From the NCBI RefSeq assembly GCF_014649535.1, contig NZ_BMTF01000001.1, positions 7,866 through 60,300 on the forward strand: 52,435 nt of DNA. Reading direction: 5' to 3'. The translations under genes and the position numbers were made by a program. The stretch's first letter is position 1. Every line of letters begins with the position of its first letter. The notes below the pieces were generated by a model, which was given only the letters and a program-made list of their open reading frames with translations, did no database searches and was not told where the DNA came from. Of this stretch, positions 32,108 to 40,990 are shown piece by piece. Origin of the DNA: Streptomyces gelaticus (GTDB lineage: Bacteria > Actinomycetota > Actinomycetes > Streptomycetales > Streptomycetaceae).

Positions 32108-34582
32108 GTGGTGGGTGGGATCACTCTGTTGGAGGAGGAGCCGGGCGGCACGGGGACCGCCCGGGCGGCCGCCGCCGCACCGCCGCCGCCACGCCCTGCC
32201 GAGGCGGAACCGGCACCGGCGGTACGCGGCGAGGCCCCTGCCCTGCCCGCCGCACCCGAGACCAGCCCCCGCCGCATCCGGCTGATCTTCCTCGGGCTGA
32301 TGCTCACGCTGCTCCTCGCGGCACTCGACCAGATGATCGTCGCCACCGCGCTGCCGAAGATCGTCGGCGAGCTGCACGGCCTGGAGAAGATGTCCTGGGC
32401 CGTCACCGCGTATCTGCTCGCCTCCACGATCGGACTGCCGATCTACGGAAAGCTCGGCGACCTCTTCGGCCGCAAGGGCGTCTTCCAGTTCGCCATCGTC
32501 GTCTTCGTCATCGGCTCCGCGCTCGCCGGCTGGTCCCGCACCATGGACGAGCTGATCGCATTCCGCGCCGTCCAGGGCGTCGGCGGCGGCGGGCTGATGA
32601 TCGGGGTCCAGGCGATCATCGCGGATGTCGTACCGCCCCGGGAACGCGGCCGGTTCATGGGGCTCATCGGCGCCGCCTTCGGCCTTGCGTCCGTGGCGGG
32701 CCCGCTGCTCGGCGGGTTCTTCACCGACCACGCCTCCTGGCGCTGGTGCTTCTACATCAACGTCCCCTTCGGGCTGGTCACGCTCGCCGTCATCACCGTC
32801 GTACTGAAACTCCCCAGGCCCACCGCCCGGCCCCGCCTCGACGTCCTCGGCGCGCTGCTGCTCGCGGCCGCCTCCACCTGCCTGGTGCTGCTGACCAGTT
32901 GGGGCGGTACGGAGTACGCATGGGGGTCGCGCACCATCCTGGGCCTGGGCGCCGGAGCCGCCGGAACGGCTCTGCTGTTCCTGGTCGTCGAGCACCGGGC
33001 GGCCGAACCCATCATTCCGCTGCGGCTGTTCCGGGACTCGATCTTCAACGTCACCGCGCTCGTCGGGGCGGTCGTCGGGGTGGGGCTGTTCGGCGCCGCC
33101 AGCTATCTGCCGACCTTCCTCCAGATGGTAGACGGCGCCACGGCCACCGAATCCGGACTGCTGATGCTCCCGATGATGGGCGGCATCGTCATCGCCTCCG
33201 TCGTCTCCGGCCAGTTGATCTCCCGCACCGGCCGCTACCGCATCCACCCGATCATCGGCGGCGCGGTCTCGGTGGTCGGGATGTGGCTGCTCTCCCGCCT
33301 GGAAACCGACACCCCGCGCATCGAGTACAGCGTCGCCCAGGCCGTGCTCGGCATCGGGATCGGGCTGATCATGCCGGTGCTGGTGCTCGCCGTGCAGAAT
33401 TCCGTCCAGCCCGCCGACATCGGCTCCGCCACCAGTGCCAACAACTACTTCCGGCAGATCGGCGGCAGCGTCGGCGCAGCCGTCTTCGGGACGCTCTTCG
33501 CGGGCCGCCTCGCGGACGCGCTCGCCGTCCGTCTGCCCTCCGGTGCCGACCTCCCCGACCCCGAGTCGATCACTCCGCAACTGGTCCACGCGATGGATCC
33601 CGCGCTGCGCGACAGTTATGTCCAGGCGTACGCCGACGCGATGCCGCGGATCTTTCTCTACCTCGTGCCGGTGCTCGCGCTCGGCCTGTTCTTCGCCTTC
33701 TTCCTCAAGGAGAAACCGCTGGTGTCCCACCACAGCCCCGAAAGCGCCGCCGAGTCCGTGACCGTGCCGGCCGCCCGCACCACGACGACCACCGAGGCCG
33801 CCGTGCCGCCGCCCGTCTATCTGTCGGGCGTGCCGGTGTGCGGCAGCGTCCAGCACCCCGACGGTACGAAGGTGCCGCGTGCCGCCCTCACTCTCATCGA
33901 CGTCCAGGGCCAGCAGGTCGGACGGGGCGCGAGCGGCGACGACGGGCGGTACGCGCTGAGTGTGCCCGGCGCCGGTTCGTACGTCCTCATCGCCGCGGCC
34001 GGCGGCCACCAGCCGCAGGCCGTCAGCGTCACCGTCGGCGAACGGCCCGTCGAGCTCGATGTGGTGCTCGGTGGGGCCGGGCGTCTCGCCGGGACCGTCC
34101 TGACCGCCGACGGCATCCCGGTGTGCGACGCCGCCGTCACCCTCACCGATGTCCGCGGTGAAGTCGTCGCCTCCACCCGCAGCGGCCGCGAAGGCGGCTA
34201 TGTGATCACGGAGTTGGTGGCGGGCGAGTACACCCTCGCCGCCAGCGCCCCCGCCTTCCGGCCCGCCGCGCTGCCGGTGAGCGTGCAGGCGGCCAGGGAG
34301 ACCCGGCAGGACATCGAACTCGCCGGCGGCGCAGTGCTGCGCGGTGTCGTACGGGCGACCGGTGGCCGGCCCGTCGAGGACGCCCGGGTCACCCTCCTGG
34401 ACGCGGCGGGCAATGTGGTCGACACCCTCACCACCGGGCCCGACGGGGCCTTCCGGTTCGTGGACCTGTCCACCGGCGAGTACACGGTGATCGCGGCCGG
34501 GTACCCGCCGGTCGCCACCGTCCTCCAGGTCGCGGGCGGCGGACGCACCGAGCGGGATCTCCAACTGGGGCACGAGGACTGA
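32108..34582 (+). CDS. DHA2-type MFS transporter fused to three carboxypeptidase-regulatory-like domains
   Basis: 824 residues. After a Pro/Ala-rich leader, residues 50-545 form a 14-helix drug:H+ antiporter with [20 protein letters not shown], the motif [14 protein letters not shown], and [19 protein letters not shown]. The last 260 residues contain three beta-sandwich repeats ([60 protein letters not shown]), each ending in a DG-Y/F-x-LxxGEYT-like strand, as in CarboxypepD_reg domains. They probably extend outside the membrane. GTG 32108 follows GAGGGGAG; an upstream ATG 32045 is less likely. A perfect 30-bp palindrome follows the stop. Confidence 0.92.
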   Translation: MVGGITLLEEEPGGTGTARAAAAAPPPPRPAEAEPAPAVRGEAPALPAAPETSPRRIRLIFLGLMLTLLLAALDQMIVATALPKIVGELHGLEKMSWAVTAYLLASTIGLPIYGKLGDLFGRKGVFQFAIVVFVIGSALAGWSRTMDELIAFRAVQGVGGGGLMIGVQAIIADVVPPRERGRFMGLIGAAFGLASVAGPLLGGFFTDHASWRWCFYINVPFGLVTLAVITVVLKLPRPTARPRLDVLGALLLAAASTCLVLLTSWGGTEYAWGSRTILGLGAGAAGTALLFLVVEHRAAEPIIPLRLFRDSIFNVTALVGAVVGVGLFGAASYLPTFLQMVDGATATESGLLMLPMMGGIVIASVVSGQLISRTGRYRIHPIIGGAVSVVGMWLLSRLETDTPRIEYSVAQAVLGIGIGLIMPVLVLAVQNSVQPADIGSATSANNYFRQIGGSVGAAVFGTLFAGRLADALAVRLPSGADLPDPESITPQLVHAMDPALRDSYVQAYADAMPRIFLYLVPVLALGLFFAFFLKEKPLVSHHSPESAAESVTVPAARTTTTTEAAVPPPVYLSGVPVCGSVQHPDGTKVPRAALTLIDVQGQQVGRGASGDDGRYALSVPGAGSYVLIAAAGGHQPQAVSVTVGERPVELDVVLGGAGRLAGTVLTADGIPVCDAAVTLTDVRGEVVASTRSGREGGYVITELVAGEYTLAASAPAFRPAALPVSVQAARETRQDIELAGGAVLRGVVRATGGRPVEDARVTLLDAAGNVVDTLTTGPDGAFRFVDLSTGEYTVIAAGYPPVATVLQVAGGGRTERDLQLGHED

Positions 34583-34590
34583 CCGTTGGA

Positions 34591-34620
34591 CAGGCGGTGG
34601 TCCGGCCGGACCACCGCCTG
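34591..34620 (+). terminator. Perfect 30-bp palindromic terminator after the MFS gene
   Basis: CAGGCGGTGGTCCGG (34591-34605) and CCGGACCACCGCCTG (34606-34620) are exact complements with no spacer; in RNA the innermost bases form the loop. It starts 9 bases after the stop. Confidence 0.75.
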
Positions 34621-34763
34621 TGCCGGACCGCTCGGTGCGCTTCCCGGTGCGCGGGCGCATCACCCGGGGCGATCGGGCCGATGACCGGCGGGTGCCGGAC
34701 ACGGAGTCGTACCGTGGAGACACGAACCGCGGAACGTCGCGGTGGGGAAGGAGCCCTCCATCC

Positions 34764-35438
34764 ATGGATCCCGATGTGCCGACGCAGCGGACGCCACCGC
34801 CGTCCGACGTCGTGGCGGGTCGCGTGCCGCCGGCCGTCGTGGTGGTCGACGCGGACGGGCTCGTCTCCCACTGGTCGAGCGGCGCGAGACGGCTCTTCGG
34901 TGTCACCAGACAGTCGGCGGTCGGTAGCCCCGCAGATGAACTCCTGCCCATTTACGGGGTGTTGAGTCGGATGAAGGAGGACGGAACAGGATTCGGTCCC
35001 GAGCTCGACGGTGCGCCGGGCAGGTCCTTCTCCTGCCCGATGGCGGGCCGGGCCCGGGTCGACACACCGGAACGCGGCCGGATCGACGTCCTGTGGTGGG
35101 CCTATCCGCTGGTCCGCCCCGGTGCCGAGCGGCTCCTGGTGCTCGCCGCGGACGCCGGCCGGCTGGGCGAGGGTGGCCGGGGCGACGGCCCGCGCGCCGG
35201 GACGGTCGCCCCCGCCTTCGCGCCTCACACCGACTTCCCCGACTACCGGGAACTGATGGGCCGGCTGCCCGGGACCCTGCCCGGCATGAGTGTCGGCGAG
35301 GTGACCGGAATCGTCGCCCAGGTCATCGCACTCGGCTACCCCGTCCTGGAGTTCAGTCATCGCAGCCAGGTCCCGGTCGCCCCCGACCGGGGTGTGCCGC
35401 GACGCGCCTCCCGGCACCGGGCCCGGGGCCCGCGCTGA
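34764..35438 (+). pseudogene. Truncated PAS-domain protein (N-terminal part of a PAS-GAF-PP2C regulator)
   Basis: 224 residues from ATG 34764, which has a GGGGAAGGAG site. The PAS domain is clear (AVVVVDADGLVSHWSSGARR, LFGVTRQSAVGSPADELLPI). The next block (LWWAYPLVRPGAERLLVLAA, HTDFPDYRELMGRLPGTLPG, GYPVLEFSHRSQVPVAPDRG) matches, from memory, the linker of long Streptomyces PAS-GAF-SpoIIE phosphatases. Those continue for several hundred residues; this one stops after a short Arg-rich tail. The GAF and PP2C domains are absent, and a DinB scar follows directly, so a deletion is likely. It may still be translated. Confidence 0.7.
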
Positions 35439-35469
35439 TCCACCACCGCTCCCTGCTGATCGTCCGCTA

Positions 35470-35833
35470 GAGGCCCGCGACGTGGTCCGACCCTGCCCGG
35501 GCTCGTCCGGCATCTCGCCGAGGTCGAACGGTCGTGGTTCCGGAGGGTGTTGAAGGACGAGGTGGTGCGGATGCACTGGCCGGGGCCGAAGCCCGGTGAG
35601 TTCGCCGAGTTCGAGGTGGCCGACGCCGATCCCGAGGAGGCGTTCAGGATCTGGCACGAGGAGTGCGCACGCTCCCGGGCCGCCGTCGAAGCCGCCGAGT
35701 CCCTGGACATCACCAGGAGTTACGGCGACGAGGTCTCGCTGCGTTACATCCTCACGCACATGATCGAGGAGTACGCCACAACGGCCAGGCGGACCTGTTC
35801 CGGGAGCGTATCGACGGCGTCACCGGCGAGTAG
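35470..35833 (+). pseudogene. DinB-family (DUF664) gene remnant, truncated and frameshifted
   Basis: Homology begins in one frame (EARDVVRP, 35470), continues in another (LPGLVRHLAEVERSWFRRV, then DPEEAFRIWHEECARSRAAV, ILTHMIEEYA), and shifts again at about 35779 to HN-like GQADLFRERIDGVTGE, ending TAG at 35831-35833. Comparison with the intact paralogue at 38933 in this window shows GAGTACGCCCGCCACAACGG there and GAGTACGCCACAACGG here: a 4-base deletion. The N-terminal 50 or so residues are missing. This is a dead gene. Confidence 0.82.
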
Positions 35834-35869
35834 CCGGACCGCGCCCGGGGCCCGGTCGTGGCGGTCCGG
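35834..35869. terminator. Hairpin at the amidase 3' end
   Basis: CCGGACCGC (35834-35842) and GCGGTCCGG (35861-35869) pair perfectly, with a GC-rich 18-base loop that can itself fold. It begins right after the DinB remnant stop and ends next to the amidase stop at 35870, so it can terminate both directions. Confidence 0.6.
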
Positions 35870-37306
35870 TCAGGGCCGGTCCGCCGCCGGTGTCCGCGCC
35901 CCGGGCCGCTCGCCGTAGCGGTGGGCCCACGGCAGGGCCTCCTCCAGCTGGGCCGACACGCCGAGCAGGAGATCCTCGCGGCCCCATCCGGCCGTGAGCG
36001 AGACTCCGAGCGGCAGGCCCTGCGAACTCCAGCCCAGCGGAAGGCTGATGGCCGGGAACCCGGTGGCGTTCGCCAGGACGGTATTGCCCGTGAACGCGGT
36101 CATCGCGGCCAGCTCCGCCGCCGGGTCCGCGTCGTTGCGGAGCCGTCCGACGGGCGTCGGCGGGGTCGTCACGGTCGGGGTGATCACCACGTCCGCGTCC
36201 GCGTAGTCGAGTGTCCAGGCGCGGGCGCGGGCCTGCACGACACCGATCGAGGCGGCCAGCTCCGCTGCGGTCAACTCCTGTGAGCGAGAACGGAGATGAC
36301 GGACGATCGGGCGCAGTGCCGATCCGTCGAACGCCATGGTCCGGGACCCGGCCAGTGCGGTGAACATCACCCTGAAGCCGTCGGTGAGCTCGGGGTCCGG
36401 TGCCTGGTCCCGGGCGAACACCGCATGGCCCAGCCCGGCCAGCGTACGGGCGGTGAGCTCGGCGGCGGCGGCCACCTCGGGATCCACCGAGGAGCCCGAC
36501 ACCGACCCCTGGGCGAGCGCGATCCGGAGCCGCGGCACGGGTGCGTCGCACGCGCGCTCGTAGCTGTCGACCCGGGGCGGATGCACGGTGCCGGCGCCGG
36601 TACGGGTGGTCAGCGCGTCCAGGAACGCGGCGGTGTCGCGGACCGTCCGGGCCAGCGGGCCCCGCACGGAGAGCCCCATCCCGTCGTTGCCGGCCGGGCC
36701 CGCGGTGACGAGTCCGCGGCTGGGCTTCAGCCCGACCACCCCGCAGGCGCTCGCGGGGGAGCGCACCGAACCGGCGGTGTCGCTGCCCTGTGCGATCGGC
36801 ACCAGCAGCGCGCCGACCGCCGCGGCCGCGCCGCCACTGCTGCCGGCCGCGCTGCGGGCCGGGTCGAAGGGGCTGCGCGCCGGGGCGGACACCTCGGGCT
36901 CGGTGTAGCAGGCCGCCCCGAACTCGGGAACGGTGGTCTTGCCGAGGCTGATCAGCCCGGCGTCGGCCATGACCTCGACGATCTCGTCGTTGTGCCCGGG
37001 GATCCAGTCACCGAAAAGTGCGGAGCCCAGCGTGGTGCGCACGCCCGCGGTGGCCTCCAGGTCCTTGATCGCGGTGGGTACGCCGAACAGGCGCGGCAGG
37101 CCGGCGCGGTCCGCCGAGCGCAGGACGCGTTCGGCTTCGGCCGCCGCGGTGCGGGCCGGGCCGGCCGACACCGTGGTGAACGCCCCCACCCGGTCGCCGT
37201 CCCCGATCCGGGCCAGCAGATGATCCACCACCTCGGTCGGGCTCGTCTCACCGCGCCCGTAGGCGGCGGCCAGTTGAAGAGCGGTGAGGTCGTGCAACTC
37301 CGTCAT
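35870..37306 (-). CDS. Amidase (amidase-signature family)
   Basis: 478 residues. The catalytic Ser-cisSer-Lys triad sits in FGVPTAIKDLEATAGV (Lys), RSAAGSSGGAAAAVGALLVP and QGSDTAGSVRSPASACGVVG (both Ser). The family hydrolyses carboxamides, often of small or aromatic acids; the substrate cannot be told. ATG 37306 (MTELHDLTALQLAAAY) is chosen because GGGAG lies 8 bases upstream; ATG 37318 is an alternative. Divergent from a TetR gene with a gap of only 47 bases, so that regulator probably controls it. Confidence 0.92.
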   Translation of the reverse strand: MTELHDLTALQLAAAYGRGETSPTEVVDHLLARIGDGDRVGAFTTVSAGPARTAAAEAERVLRSADRAGLPRLFGVPTAIKDLEATAGVRTTLGSALFGDWIPGHNDEIVEVMADAGLISLGKTTVPEFGAACYTEPEVSAPARSPFDPARSAAGSSGGAAAAVGALLVPIAQGSDTAGSVRSPASACGVVGLKPSRGLVTAGPAGNDGMGLSVRGPLARTVRDTAAFLDALTTRTGAGTVHPPRVDSYERACDAPVPRLRIALAQGSVSGSSVDPEVAAAAELTARTLAGLGHAVFARDQAPDPELTDGFRVMFTALAGSRTMAFDGSALRPIVRHLRSRSQELTAAELAASIGVVQARARAWTLDYADADVVITPTVTTPPTPVGRLRNDADPAAELAAMTAFTGNTVLANATGFPAISLPLGWSSQGLPLGVSLTAGWGREDLLLGVSAQLEEALPWAHRYGERPGARTPAADRP

Positions 37307-37317
37307 GGACGCTCCCA

Positions 37318-37347
37318 TTGCTGTTTCGTTACGCGTATCGATATGGT
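37318..37347 (+). promoter_or_regulatory. Promoter of the TetR-hydrolase operon (probably leaderless)
   Basis: TTGCTG (37318-37323) and TATGGT (37342-37347) are 18 bases apart, and the TetR ATG follows the -10 element after 6 bases, so the A of ATG may be the transcription start. The region includes ACGCGT and ATCGAT and lies between divergent genes, where the TetR protein may bind. Confidence 0.5.
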
Positions 37348-37353
37348 GCGGGC

Positions 37354-38004
37354 ATGGTGGTCGAGAAAGCAAGCACTCCCAAGAACGGCCGTCCCCGGGC
37401 GGTGACGCTCGACGCGATCCTGGACGCGGCGACCGAACTGGCCGACGACCAGGGGCTCGATGCGGTGAGCTTCCGTGCGCTGGCCGAACGGCTGGGCGTG
37501 TCACCGATGGCGATCCACCGCACGACGGGCGGCATCGACGCGCTCCAGCACGCGCTGGTGTCCCGGATCGTCGGCGAGGTGACCCGGTCGGTGGACTGGC
37601 CGAAGGACTGGCAGGGCATCGTCCGGCTCTTCGCGGACACGCTCCACGACCTGCTCATGCGGCACCCCGTCATCCTTGAGGCGCACCGCCGCTCCTCGCT
37701 CGTCGGGCCCGGCGCAGACGACGTCGCGTACCGGGTCGTGGCGGCGCTGCGCAGTGCCGGGCTCGACGAGGAGGCCGCGGCGTACGCGTACGGCACCCTG
37801 CACGACTTCGTCACCGGCCATGTGGCGATCCGCCTCGGCCGCGGCGACCTGGAACTGCACCACCTCCCGCCGGAACGCCGGGCAGCCTCGGTGTTCGCGG
37901 ACCACCACGACTACGACCGCCGGTTCTCCTTCGGCCTCGACTTCGTCATCGGCGGGATCGCCGCCGCTGCCGCCACCCCCGTATCCCCCGAGGAGCAGAG
38001 ATGA
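37354..38004 (+). CDS. TetR-family regulator
   Basis: 216 residues. Helix-turn-helix: TLDAILDAATELADDQGLDA then VSFRALAERLGVSPMAIHRT; the C-terminal domain is of the TetR_C type (YAYGTLHDFVTGHVAIRLGR). The stop overlaps the next start (ATGA), so it is coupled to the alpha/beta hydrolase. Divergent from the amidase with a 47-base shared region. Likely represses one or both neighbours in response to a small ligand, possibly the substrate of these hydrolases. Confidence 0.92.
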   Translation: MVVEKASTPKNGRPRAVTLDAILDAATELADDQGLDAVSFRALAERLGVSPMAIHRTTGGIDALQHALVSRIVGEVTRSVDWPKDWQGIVRLFADTLHDLLMRHPVILEAHRRSSLVGPGADDVAYRVVAALRSAGLDEEAAAYAYGTLHDFVTGHVAIRLGRGDLELHHLPPERRAASVFADHHDYDRRFSFGLDFVIGGIAAAAATPVSPEEQR

Positions 38005-38900
38005 CCCCCTCCCCGCCGGACCACCCGGAGACGGACCACCCGGAGACGGACCTGCCGCGGACACACCGCCTGACCTCCCCGAACGGGCGCCGCATCGCGT
38101 ACTGCTCCTACGGCGACCCCGCCGCCCCGCCCGTGATCGTGCTCCACGGCACTCCCGGCAGCCGCTACGAGGGCCTCGCGCTGCGGGAGGCGGCGACGGA
38201 CGCGGGCCTGCATCTGGTCTTCCCGGACCGGCCGGGGTACGGCGAGACCGACCCCGTACCAGGTCGCGGCTTCCACCGCTGGAACGACGACTTCGTGGCC
38301 CTGCTCGACCACCTCGGCCACGAACGGGCCACCCTCGTGGCGATCTCGGGCGGCGGCGGGTACGCGCTCTCGGCGGCCCAGCAGCACCCCGGGCGGGTCA
38401 CGCGGCTGATCCTCGCGTGCGCCGCCGTCCCCGGCGCCCCCCGCGCGGCGTACGCGCGCCGGATCCCGCTGGTCAAGTTGCTGAACCGGATGGTCGTCTG
38501 GGCCCCGGCGATCGCCCGGCCGATGCTCGCCGGGAAGGGGATCTTCAAGAAGGCCAGGCGCGAGCCGAACCTCGACGCCTGGCCCCGCTCCGACCGGCTG
38601 ATCATGAGCACCCCCGCCTTCCGGGCGCTGTCCGACGTGGACACCGCGGAGGGCCAGCGCCAGGGCGTGGACGCGGTCATCACCGATCTCGCCGGATACT
38701 CCCGCCCGCTCCCGGAGCCGCTGGGCTCGGTCTGCGTACCGACTCTGTTCCTCCACGGCGAGGCGGACGGCAACGTCCCCGTCGAGGTGGCGCGCTGGGC
38801 GCACGCGCAGATCCCCGGCGCCGAACTGCGCACCGTCCCCGAGGGCGGTCACCTGTTCCTGCTCGCGGACCCGGAGCCGCTCCTGCGGGAACTGACCTGA
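38001..38900 (+). CDS. Alpha/beta-fold hydrolase
   Basis: 299 residues. Oxyanion region VIVLHGTPGSRYEGLALREA, FPDRPGYGETDP, nucleophile in LVAISGGGGYALSAAQQHPG (S-x-G-G variant), aspartate near FLHGEADGNVPVE and histidine in VPEGGHLFLLADPEP. A proline/acid-rich leader (PDHPETDHPETD, a short direct repeat) precedes the fold. Substrate unknown. It is translationally coupled to the TetR regulator. Confidence 0.92.
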   Translation: MTPSPPDHPETDHPETDLPRTHRLTSPNGRRIAYCSYGDPAAPPVIVLHGTPGSRYEGLALREAATDAGLHLVFPDRPGYGETDPVPGRGFHRWNDDFVALLDHLGHERATLVAISGGGGYALSAAQQHPGRVTRLILACAAVPGAPRAAYARRIPLVKLLNRMVVWAPAIARPMLAGKGIFKKARREPNLDAWPRSDRLIMSTPAFRALSDVDTAEGQRQGVDAVITDLAGYSRPLPEPLGSVCVPTLFLHGEADGNVPVEVARWAHAQIPGAELRTVPEGGHLFLLADPEPLLRELT

Positions 38901-38932
38901 GCGGTGAGCCCGGTCGTGTGAGGATGGCCGGC

Positions 38933-39490
38933 ATGACGTGGACGGCACCTCGCATCGAACGTACGACGGCCGACGGCGACCAGCTGAACGTCCCGAGCGA
39001 CGCGGACGAGCGGGTCATGCTGGAGGGCTGGCTCCGCTGGCACCGGGAGACGCTGCTCACCAAGTGCGCCGGGCTGACCCCGGCACAGCTCGCCCGCACC
39101 ACCGCCGAGCCCTCCGGCCTTACTCTCCTCGGCCTGGTGCGGCACATGGCGGAGATCGAACGCTGGTGGTTCCGCCGGAGCTTCGCGGGTGAGCCGATCG
39201 GCGATGTCTTCACCGGTCCGGGCGACGGCGACGAGGGCATCGAAGGCGTCGAAGCCGCGCACGCCGAGCGCGACTTCGCCGCCTTCCGCGCCGAGATCGA
39301 GGCGTGCGGGGCCGCCGTGGCGGGGCGCGGCCTCGACGAGACCTTCGCGTACGCCTCCCGCGGTCGGATCGTCAGCCTGCGATGGGTGTACCTGGTGATG
39401 ATCCAGGAGTACGCCCGCCACAACGGCCACGCGGACCTGCTGCGCGAGCGGACCGACGGCGCCACGGGTGACTACCCCGCACCGGAATGA
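38933..39490 (+). CDS. DinB-family protein (DUF664, mycothiol-dependent transferase fold)
   Basis: 185 residues from ATG 38933 (MTWTAPRIERTTADGD). The DinB four-helix pattern is clear: MLEGWLRWHRETLLTKCAGL, LTLLGLVRHMAEIERWWFRR (first metal histidine), and MIQEYARHNGHADLLRERTD (paired histidines). Related proteins use mycothiol in detoxification; here this is only inferred. A -10-like GAGGAT lies 7 bases before 38933, favouring it over ATG 38924. It is the intact counterpart of the remnant at 35470-35833. Confidence 0.9.
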   Translation: MTWTAPRIERTTADGDQLNVPSDADERVMLEGWLRWHRETLLTKCAGLTPAQLARTTAEPSGLTLLGLVRHMAEIERWWFRRSFAGEPIGDVFTGPGDGDEGIEGVEAAHAERDFAAFRAEIEACGAAVAGRGLDETFAYASRGRIVSLRWVYLVMIQEYARHNGHADLLRERTDGATGDYPAPE

Positions 39491-39493
39491 CAC

Positions 39494-39522
39494 CGGCCGG
39501 CCCCCCGTCGGGGGACCGGCCG
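39494..39522. terminator. Bidirectional hairpin between DinB and GntR genes
   Basis: CGGCCGG-CCCCC faces GGGGG-A-CCGGCCG around a GTC-containing loop (39494-39522): about 12 pairs with one mismatch. It is placed between the convergent DinB and gntR stops. Confidence 0.65.
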
Positions 39523-39562
39523 CTCCTCGTCGGCGAGGCGTACGGACGTACGGCGCCACGCT

Positions 39563-39970
39563 TCAGCGGGTGTCCGCCTCGGCCGGATAGACGGCCGCGA
39601 AGGCGGACCGGAAGAGGGCGTCGACCTCCTGGCCGCTGAGCCCCTGCACCCGTGCCTGGTCCAGCCACTCGGCGAGCGCAGTGCGCAAGGGCGAGTCGGC
39701 GTCCGCCTGGGGCGGGACGAGCGAGCGGGTGATGAAGGTGCCCGCCCCCTGCCGGACCTCGGCGAGGCCGGCCCGCTCCAGCTCGCGGTACGCCTTGAGG
39801 GTGGTGTTCGGGTTGACCTTGGTCTCGGCCGCGACCTGAGCGGCCGTGGGCAGCCTGTCACCCTCCTCCAGGGCGCCCATGCGCAGCGCCTGTTCGACCT
39901 GACGCACGATCTGGAGGTACGTCGCCACTCCGCTGCGCCGGTCGATCCGGAACACGACCACTGCCTTCAC
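39563..39970 (-). CDS. GntR-family regulator, YtrA type
   Basis: 135 residues. Winged helix with TYLQIVRQVEQALRMGALEE, GDRLPTAAQVAAETKVNPNT and TLKAYRELERAGLAEVRQGA; the short C-terminal dimer domain marks the YtrA subfamily, which usually represses an ABC transporter in its own operon. Here it lies 45 bases downstream of the permease gene, so it is the last gene of the unit. Likely operator: the palindrome at 41945-41968 before the first gene. Confidence 0.93.
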   Translation of the reverse strand: MKAVVVFRIDRRSGVATYLQIVRQVEQALRMGALEEGDRLPTAAQVAAETKVNPNTTLKAYRELERAGLAEVRQGAGTFITRSLVPPQADADSPLRTALAEWLDQARVQGLSGQEVDALFRSAFAAVYPAEADTR

Positions 39971-40015
39971 CTCCCGTGCGACTGCCGAAACCCTACGTAC
40001 CTGCGGCGGCAGGCC

Positions 40016-40990
40016 CTAGAGGGGGCGACGGGACACCCGCCACAGGACGAACGCGGTGAGTACGGCGGTACCCGCGAGCAGGATGCCCGCCCCGGTCCAC
40101 TGCATGGCCGGCATCTGGTCGACACCGAGGTACTCGTAGACATTGTTGACGATGCCGTGCTCCTTGACGCACGCGTCGGAGGCCGCCTCGGTCTGCTCGG
40201 CGCACAGGCCCCAGCCGTAGAGATGGCCGTCGGCGGAACCGATCCAGCGGTCCACCTCGAGCGATTCGTTCAGCCGCGAGGGCATGTCCGCTTCGAGCGG
40301 GTAGGTGATCGTGCGGGTCGGGGCGAGGTGGGCGATCATCTCGCTCCAGAAGACCCCGACGGCTGCGGCGAAGATGAACGTGATCGCCATTGACATGAGG
40401 GTGCGGCGGGCCAGCACACCGATGGTGATGCCGGCGGCGGTCAGGAAGAGACAGAGCGCGGGGAGCATCGGACCGGTGCTGTCGAACACCGACCCGTCCG
40501 ACCACGAGCTGGAGAACACCGAGCGGTAGGGCTTCCACCACCAGGTGAACAGCGCAGAGAGCACCGCGGCGGTCACGAGCACCGCCCCGTAGATCCAGGC
40601 GAACTTCGTCGCCACCCAGCGCAGGCGTGACACCGACTGGGTGGTGACCAGCTGCGCGGTGCCCTGCTCCTGATCCCCCGCGATCAGCGGGGCGCCGACG
40701 AAGACGGCGAGGATCAGCGGCAGTCCGCCCAGCGCGGCCATGACGAGACCGGCACCGCCCCCGTCGTAGGTCGGCTGCGTCAGTTCCTTCCCCGGCCAGC
40801 CCGCGGCGTCCAGGAAGTCCTTCATCCGGCTGCGCTCGTAGACGATCCAGATCGAGCCGAGGACCGTCACGGCGAGCAGGCTGAGCAGCGCGGCCCGGTG
40901 CTGGCGCACCACGAGCCAGCTCAGCCCGCGCAGCATACGGGGCCCCGGGGTGCGCCCGGTCCGGGGCGCTTCGGTCGGGGTGGTGGTCAT
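40016..40990 (-). CDS. ABC-2 type transporter permease
   Basis: 324 residues with about six membrane segments (LSLLAVTVLGSIWIVYER, AALGGLPLILAVFVGAPLIA, FAWIYGAVLVTAAVLSALF, LCLFLTAAGITIGVLA, FIFAAAVGVFW, GILLAGTAVLTAFVLWRVSR). A 90-residue loop before the last helix contains two cysteines. GDQEQGTAQLVTTQSVSRLRW is typical of ABC-2 permeases. It starts inside the ATPase stop (ATGA). Substrate unknown; YtrA-regulated systems often respond to cell-envelope stress or antibiotics. Confidence 0.9.
   Translation of the reverse strand: MTTTPTEAPRTGRTPGPRMLRGLSWLVVRQHRAALLSLLAVTVLGSIWIVYERSRMKDFLDAAGWPGKELTQPTYDGGGAGLVMAALGGLPLILAVFVGAPLIAGDQEQGTAQLVTTQSVSRLRWVATKFAWIYGAVLVTAAVLSALFTWWWKPYRSVFSSSWSDGSVFDSTGPMLPALCLFLTAAGITIGVLARRTLMSMAITFIFAAAVGVFWSEMIAHLAPTRTITYPLEADMPSRLNESLEVDRWIGSADGHLYGWGLCAEQTEAASDACVKEHGIVNNVYEYLGVDQMPAMQWTGAGILLAGTAVLTAFVLWRVSRRPL

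Noticed and set aside
31874..34951. A 1025-codon open frame antisense to the MFS gene
   Set aside because: It is a GC-bias shadow: composition is Gly/Asp/Glu/His-rich without membrane or domain motifs, while the opposite strand encodes an unambiguous transporter.
34764..35833. Mobile element or att site at the gene scar
   Set aside because: No transposase, integrase, terminal inverted repeats or target duplication visible; a simple deletion explains it.
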